Assembly (NCBI RefSeq): GCF_042767895.1 | Contig: NC_091589.1 | Span: 14,221,268 to 14,231,267, forward strand | Reading direction: 5' to 3' | DNA: 10,000 bases | Origin: Penaeus vannamei | Taxonomy: Eukaryota > Arthropoda > Malacostraca > Decapoda > Penaeidae | Part shown: one piece after another, positions 6,353 to 10,000 of the stretch | Layout: each line of letters begins with the position of its first letter | How positions within the stretch are numbered: the first letter of the stretch is position 1 | The notes under the pieces: generated by a model | Seen by the model: only the letters and a program-made list of their open reading frames with translations | The model's database searches: none | Told to the model about the DNA's origin: nothing | Translations under genes and position numbers: made by a program

Positions 6353-6456
6353 TTACTTGTGATGGCACTCAAAAGCCATGCTGATGCAGATGTTGAAGAG
6401 CATGTTCGGAACACGTTGAGCGGCGGCCTTCGAGGGAAGGGAGCCGCGCAAACAGG
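6353..6456 (-). CDS. Candidate 3'-terminal exon, unknown protein
   Basis: The minus strand shows a textbook 3' splice site: TACATAAC (branch-point-like), CCTTCCTCC, then CTGCAG with the exon starting at 6456. The exon reads 33 codons in phase 1 to TAA at 6355-6353. It begins CLRGSLPSKAAAQRVPN and ends MLFNICISMAFECHHK, with three Cys (exon residues 1, 23 and 30). Third positions are G/C in 24 of 33 codons, well above the surrounding repeats. An AATAAA follows 136 bases later. I do not recognise the family; a Cys-containing C-terminus with a basic end could suit a small secreted peptide, but that is speculation. Upstream (higher coordinates) is the CA minisatellite, which would be intronic. 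A second frame is also open through here (starting PVCAAPFPRRPPLN) with poorer third-position bias. Confidence 0.38.
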
Positions 6457-6494
6457 CTGCAGTTGGAGGAAGGTTATGTAATACAAGCACAAAA

Positions 6495-6850
6495 GCGACA
6501 TGTTTACGCACACGCACACACACATGCAAAAGCACACACATATACACGCACACACATGCAAAAGCACACACACATACACGCACACACACATGCAAAAGCA
6601 CACACACATACACGCACACACACATGCAAAAGCACACACACATACACGCACACACACATGCAAAAGCACACACACATACACGCACACACACATGCTAAAG
6701 CACACACACACACACTCATACAAAGACACACACATACACGCACACGCACATTCAAAAGCACACACACACATGCAGAAGCACACACACATATACACACATA
6801 CACAAACGGACACGCACATGCAAAAGTACACACGCATACACGCACACAAC
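6495..6850. repeat. 34-bp CA-rich minisatellite
   Basis: ATGCAAAAG (or a variant) recurs at 6524, 6556, 6590, 6624, 6658 and 6692, exactly 34 bases apart for the last five. Units are joined by (CA)n-TACACG-(CA)n. Later variants (ATTCAAAAG, ATGCAGAAG, ATGCAAAAG) continue to about 6825 with irregular spacing. The unit length is not a multiple of three, so the Thr/His and Cys/Val open frames cycle and are not coding. Confidence 0.92.
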
Positions 6851-6864
6851 AAAATCAACATCAA

Positions 6865-7080
6865 GTCACTTTCACATTTTAGCGTCCGTAAAGCCAGATA
6901 ATTCCATGTACACGATCAAAAACGAAATAGTAAAAAAAAGAAAGAAAATATCCACATACCTAACAGAAAGCGATGAAAAAAACACGAAGGAGGAAAATAG
7001 ATAAAGCAAAATAAAAGAGGGAAAGAAGATGAAGAAGAAGAAGAGGGAAAAAAATCAACAGATTATTTCGTAATTTCAGA
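6865..7080. other. AT- and purine-rich stretch
   Basis: An A-rich plus strand. On the minus strand it holds one decent 3' splice-site-like sequence (TTTTTTTCATCGCTTTCTGTTAG, AG near 6962-6961). A hydrophobic open stretch follows it to a TGA near 6878, with one frame reading YVDIFFLFFTISFLIVYMEL. Its composition mirrors the T-rich DNA, so I do not call a gene. Confidence 0.35.
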
Positions 7081-7081
7081 C

Positions 7082-7279
7082 TTAGTAATTGAACTGAAAT
7101 GATTGGAATGACGTTGCCAGGCTGCGGAAAGCATGCACGGTGACGCAACATTTCTGTCTGCAAGAATGCGGTGATGTTTGCTTGCCATTTCCATGAAGCT
7201 TTCCTGGATATCCTCTTTTGGCAATTAAGAGAGATGTGGCAACTGTCTTTCTTCTCTTTAGCTGTCTGTATGTTTGCAT
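7082..7279 (-). CDS. Small open frame of 65 codons, unknown
   Basis: A true ATG at 7279-7277 opens a 65-codon frame to TAA through non-repetitive DNA. The product starts MQTYRQLKRRKTVATS, is basic, and contains a CRQKCC cluster in its middle. An alternative reading is an exon behind ATTCTTGCAG (AG near 7163), starting TEMLRHRACFPQPGNVIP in another frame. Neither has a recognised family. About 200 bases of complex sequence in this window is noteworthy, but a 65-codon frame is not improbable by chance. Confidence 0.2.
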   Translation of the reverse strand: MQTYRQLKRRKTVATSLLIAKRGYPGKLHGNGKQTSPHSCRQKCCVTVHAFRSLATSFQSFQFNY

Positions 7280-7296
7280 TTGCTTTTTTTCTGCTT

Positions 7297-7297
7297 G

Positions 7298-7331
<34 letters not shown>

Positions 7332-7530
7332 TTCTCTCTCTCTTTCTCATGCTCGACCTTTCTCTTTTTCTCTCTTCATCTTGCTCTCTCTCTCTCTCTC
7401 TCTTGTTCTTTCTATCTCACTCTCTGTCTATATGTATTTTTTTCTCTCTCTCTTGTTCTTTCTACCTCTTTCTCTTGTTCTTTCTATCTCTTTCCCTCTC
7501 CATCTTGCTCTCTCTCTCTCTCTTACTTTA
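7297..7530. repeat. (CT)n and CTTTCT-rich tract
   Basis: Several (CT)8-13 runs separated by TCTTGTTCTTTCTA-type words that recur at about 7402, 7452, 7471 and 7482, forming an irregular minisatellite. Confidence 0.88.
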
Positions 7531-7596
7531 TTGACAGACAACTATACATTGAAACTGTATCTTAATTTATATGATAGAAAACCCTCAGCTAATAGT

Positions 7597-7614
7597 AAAA
7601 AAAAAAAAAAAAAA
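7597..7614. repeat. Poly(A) 18
   Basis: An 18-base A run directly preceding the unique island that starts ACATGTTCATC. It may mark the edge of an old inserted element, although the element body is on the wrong side for a plus-strand retrotransposon tail. Confidence 0.8.
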
Positions 7615-7622
7615 CATGTTCA

Positions 7623-8012
7623 TCAGCCAAGTGCTTCCTGGGATTTTGGAAAGTTTGCTTTGATGAGGTATAGTGTAGCTGTGTCCGTCGTACCAAACGG
7701 TTCCACATTCTTGTTTTCTCTCTCTCTCTCTCTCTCTGTTTTTCCTCTCTTCCCCCCCCCCCTCTCTCTCTCTCTTTTTTTTTTCTTTTTTTTAGGACAA
7801 AGGTCTCTGTCCAGGCAAAGGGAATAACCATACGTTGGTAGTTTAGCGTAGTTGTGCCGTGTAGTCCACGGGTGTCGGAGAAAAGCCCTGTGTACAAGGT
7901 GCTGCCTGTGTACTCTGCGCATAACACATGACCCTCCACGTCGCGTCGGTACTACAAGGGCTGCTGTCAAGGAGGCGGCTGGCAAGGTCTGCCTAGCTTT
8001 CTGGCGAACCAT
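7623..8012 (-). CDS. Open frame of 129 codons, possible dispersed repeat
   Basis: ATG at 8012-8010 opens a minus-strand frame to TGA at 7625-7623. Two complex segments flank an in-frame (CT)n/(GA)n block at 7717-7792. The first starts MVRQKARQTLPAASLTAALV and ends PTYGYSLCLDRDLCP; the second includes EPFGTTDTATLYLIKANFPK. The block translates as Lys then Arg-Glu repeats. No domain is recognised and third-position bias is weak. The opposite strand is also open in part (from TTG 7852). The plus strand shows a strong splice acceptor look-alike at the block's end (TTTTTTTTAG|GACAAAGG, AG 7794-7795). My reading is one moderately old dispersed repeat of about 400 bases into which a microsatellite has expanded; a real gene is less likely. 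Confidence 0.2.
   Translation of the reverse strand: MVRQKARQTLPAASLTAALVVPTRRGGSCVMRRVHRQHLVHRAFLRHPWTTRHNYAKLPTYGYSLCLDRDLCPKKKKKKRERERGGGKRGKTERERERENKNVEPFGTTDTATLYLIKANFPKSQEALG
7717..7793. repeat. (CT)n-C9-(CT)n-T-rich block
   Basis: Pyrimidine-only DNA splitting the island at 7618-8030 into two parts. Confidence 0.9.
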
Positions 8013-8055
8013 CTACTCATTTATCTATTTATGCTTGTACGTCTCTATCTCTCTC

Positions 8056-8312
<257 letters not shown>

Positions 8313-8313
<1 letters not shown>

Positions 8314-8465
8314 TGTACAAACACAAATTCATAACTGAACAAATGCACATAAGCATCCTCCGCCGAGTCCTCCTGCCGGCGGCCACGAGAGGCGCGGGGC
8401 CGACGGTGGACGAGGAGCCCGGGCGGGATTCGCCGACTGAGAGCGCGGACCCTGGCTTCCAGAAG
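8313..8465 (+). CDS. Candidate 5' exon in a GC-rich island
   Basis: ATG at 8313 (or 8343) opens a frame that leaves the GA repeat and enters a GC-rich unique island with about 16 CpGs per 110 bases. The island part reads VLLPAATRGAGPTVDEEPGR, then DSPTESADPGFQK, mixed acidic/polar and protein-like, with about 25 of 29 third positions G/C. A good donor, CAGAAG|GTGCGA with GT at 8466-8467, ends the exon in phase 0. After that the frame runs into the TTC tract. No acceptor with a pyrimidine tract is visible, so a first exon is the simplest model. The minus strand of the island is also GC3-rich and open (with GESRPGSSSTVGPAPLVAAG), behind a CGCTCTCAG acceptor, so strand is uncertain. The product is unrecognised. 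Confidence 0.3.
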
Positions 8466-8504
8466 GTGCGAGACGCTCGGCTCAGTCAACACGCGCTTCT
8501 TCTT

Positions 8505-8820
8505 TCCTTCGTCTGCTTCTACTTTTTATTGCTGCTTCTTCTTCTTTACTTCTTTTATTGCTTTTTCTTCTACTTCTTTTATTGCTTCTTCTTCTTCTTC
8601 TACTTCTACTTCAACTTATTTTATTGCTTCTTCTTTCTCTTCATCATCATCTTCTTCTAACTTTTCTACTTCTTTTGTTTCTTCTTTTTCTTCTTCTACC
8701 TTTTCTACTTCTTTTACTGTTTCTCCTTCCACTACTACTACCACCACCACTACAACTACCTCGACTTCTGTTTATTCTTCTTCTCCATCTTCTTGTTCCC
8801 TTCTTCTTCCTTTCTCCCTT
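8505..8820. repeat. TTC-rich tract
   Basis: TTC/TAC triplets with recurring TTTTATTGCTTCTTCTTC words near 8526-8625, and an ACTACTACTACCACCACCAC segment near 8732. Leu-rich and Arg/Lys-rich open frames are artefacts of the triplet period. Confidence 0.88.
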
Positions 8821-8911
8821 TGACATTTCGCAAAACATTAACGAACATCAAGACAATAACATGCACACCAAGGATATTGGATGAATGAGTAGAAACATCT
8901 CAAGATTAAGA

Positions 8912-8917
8912 AATAAA
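8912..8917 (+). terminator. AATAAA with downstream GU-rich run
   Basis: AATAAA is followed within 10-20 bases by TATGTTTTGTCTTGG, which suits a cleavage/polyadenylation site on the plus strand. No stop-terminated exon is clearly linked to it. Confidence 0.25.
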
Positions 8918-8948
8918 CATTATGTTTTGTCTTGGACTAGTCAACTTG

Positions 8949-8996
8949 CAGACGAGGAGGATCACATGAGGGTTCCGAAACGTGACTTTTAACGTG
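8949..8996 (+). ncRNA. Degenerate hammerhead-ribozyme-like motif
   Basis: The order of parts imitates a type I hammerhead. CAGACGA at 8949-8955 stands in place of CUGANGA. Stem II is GGAG (8956-8959) with TTCC (8973-8976), then GAA at 8977-8979. Stem III is ACGT (8980-8983) with ACGT (8992-8995). The core U4 is A, position 17 is G where H is required, and no stem I forms, so it should not self-cleave. Hammerheads of this size are known in the terminal repeats of Penelope-like retroelements, so this may be a relic of one, or chance. Confidence 0.15.
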
Positions 8997-9016
8997 GCGG
9001 TGGTATGATGATCACT

Positions 9017-9122
<106 letters not shown>

Positions 9123-9225
9123 CTCTGACTGCCTGGCTTTGTAAAGACACAATCATATACATAATATTGCATTGAGAAGTTGCACTTTGCCACTGTGTAC
9201 GTCATAGTTTATTATTCTGGTCGTA

Positions 9226-9432
9226 CATACAAAGACACACACAAAGACAAAATAAACACATGTACAAATACAAGAATACTGAAGCTCTTACATGCACACA
9301 AACACACACATACATACATAAACAAACGCAAACACGCACACATACACGTACACACACACACACACACATACATACGCACACACACACATAAGCACAAACA
9401 CACACACACGTAAACACAAACGCACACATAAA
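9226..9432. repeat. CA-rich imperfect microsatellite
   Basis: (CA)n broken by TACATA, AAACG and CACGTA words. The Cys/Val frames on minus and Thr/His frames on plus are artefacts. Confidence 0.92.
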
Positions 9433-9630
9433 CGCTAGAGTGATTTTACAACATACGAGAGAATTGAATTATGTGTAAAACTTTCTGGTATGTGCATTAT
9501 GCACTTTACTTCAATATAATCCTTTAAGGCTTTTTCATTTGCACGTTTTATTCGGGAAACTTTTTATTTCGAGAATGTACTGGCCAGATATTGATTAATG
9601 TGTTTTTATTTCATTTTTTGTCGTTCTTTT
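9433..9630. other. AT-rich unique sequence
   Basis: No exon is seen. It holds a perfect 13-base palindrome GTGCATTATGCAC at 9492-9504 and two TTCnnGAA dimers at 9551-9558 and 9568-9575. Confidence 0.5.
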
Positions 9631-9636
9631 TTTTAG

Positions 9637-9681
9637 ATTCCAGATTACTTTATTTATTCAGCTTTTGACGCTCCTGAATAA
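9637..9681 (+). CDS. Weak candidate last exon
   Basis: A long T-rich tract ending TTTTTTTTAG (AG 9635-9636) is a strong 3' splice-site look-alike. The next frame reads IPDYFIYSAFDAPE to TAA at 9679-9681. A second frame is open further (starting FQITLFIQLLTLLNKV), and AATAAG|GTGCGA at 9683 could act as a donor. The segment is short, there is no poly(A) signal, and it lies in T-rich DNA, so chance is the leading explanation. Confidence 0.12.
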   Translation: MPDYFIYSAFDAPE

Positions 9682-9714
9682 GGTGCGATTCGTGTTTTTT
9701 TCATAATTTCTCTT

Positions 9715-10000
9715 TTTTTCGAGGTTTGTCTCTTTCTTTAACTTTCTCATTCACTCTTTCCGTTCCATCAGCCCTCTCTCTCATTTTCTCTCCCTTCTTT
9801 CTTTTCTCTTTTCTCTTTAATGTCTCTCTCGTTTGTTTTCTCCTTCCCTCTTTTCTCTTTCCAGCATCTCTCTCTCTCTTATTTTATCTTTCCTTCCAGT
9901 TATCTACATCTTTTCCAACAGATCCCTTTTCTTCAACATTTTCCTTTCTTTTCATCTGCCCTCTCTCTCTCTCTTTTCCTGTTCTCTCTCTCTCCCTCTC
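9715..10000. repeat. CT-rich low-complexity sequence
   Basis: Imperfect CTCTCT and TTTCTC runs to the window end; it continues past the edge. No gene is seen. Confidence 0.8.

Noticed and set aside
6495..6850. A regular array resembling CRISPR repeats
   Set aside because: The units are contiguous CA-rich tandem copies without unique spacers, in an evidently eukaryotic sequence.
7597..7614. Retrotransposon poly(A) tail
   Set aside because: No element body with recognisable sequence or target-site duplication lies to its left; the preceding DNA is a CT repeat and a short AT patch.
9492..9504. Perfect 13-base palindrome GTGCATTATGCAC
   Set aside because: Short, isolated and without a flanking element end or target-site duplication.

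Overview
This window looks like intergenic or intronic DNA of a large, simple-repeat-rich animal genome. A decapod crustacean, most likely a penaeid shrimp, is my best guess. That rests on style only: very long (GA)n/(CT)n, (AT)n, (CA)n and GAT/TTC tracts packed at high density, degenerate minisatellites, and short unique islands with eukaryotic splice, CCAAT, TATA-like and AATAAA signals. No conserved protein domain, rRNA, tRNA, CRISPR array or intact transposon is recognisable. Roughly two thirds of the window is low-complexity. Every long open frame here is an artefact of stop-free repeats, because pure C/T or period-3 DNA cannot easily make stop codons.

Layout. 1-180: unique patch with three CCAAT boxes and two CRE-like sites. 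213-690: (GA)n and a GA-rich minisatellite. 690-890: unique island with coding-like frames on both strands. 900-1230: T-rich then GT-rich DNA. 1240-1375: GC-box island. 1375-2105: polypyrimidine. 2119-2330: unique minus-strand patch with a TATA box and an apparent signal peptide. 2388-3660: polypyrimidine minisatellites and (CT)47. 3760-4100: AT-rich, with one diverged duplication. 4101-4350: CpG-rich housekeeping-type promoter with a start codon in a TISU/YY1 context. 4361-4885: GAT tract. 4886-5624: AT-rich, (AT)41 and two minisatellites. 5640-5745: unique patch with heat-shock elements. 5745-6290: TTG tract. 6300-6480: X-box and a candidate minus-strand last exon. 6500-6850: 34-bp CA minisatellite. 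7082-7280 and 7618-8012: unique islands with minus-strand open frames. 8060-8312: compound TA/GA/GATA repeat. 8313-8500: GC-rich coding-like island. 8500-8820: TTC tract. 8830-9010: unique, with AATAAA and a degenerate hammerhead-like fold. 9019-9432: CT/CTAT and CA repeats. 9433-9700: AT-rich unique. 9700-10000: CT-rich.

The best gene signals are the plus-strand gene start near 4173, the minus-strand signal-peptide start at 2229, and the minus-strand terminal exon at 6456-6353. These cannot all belong to one gene: the two minus-strand pieces are in the wrong order (last exon upstream of a start). The window therefore probably samples pieces of two or three genes, or of none. No exciting new system is demonstrated; the findings below are testable leads.
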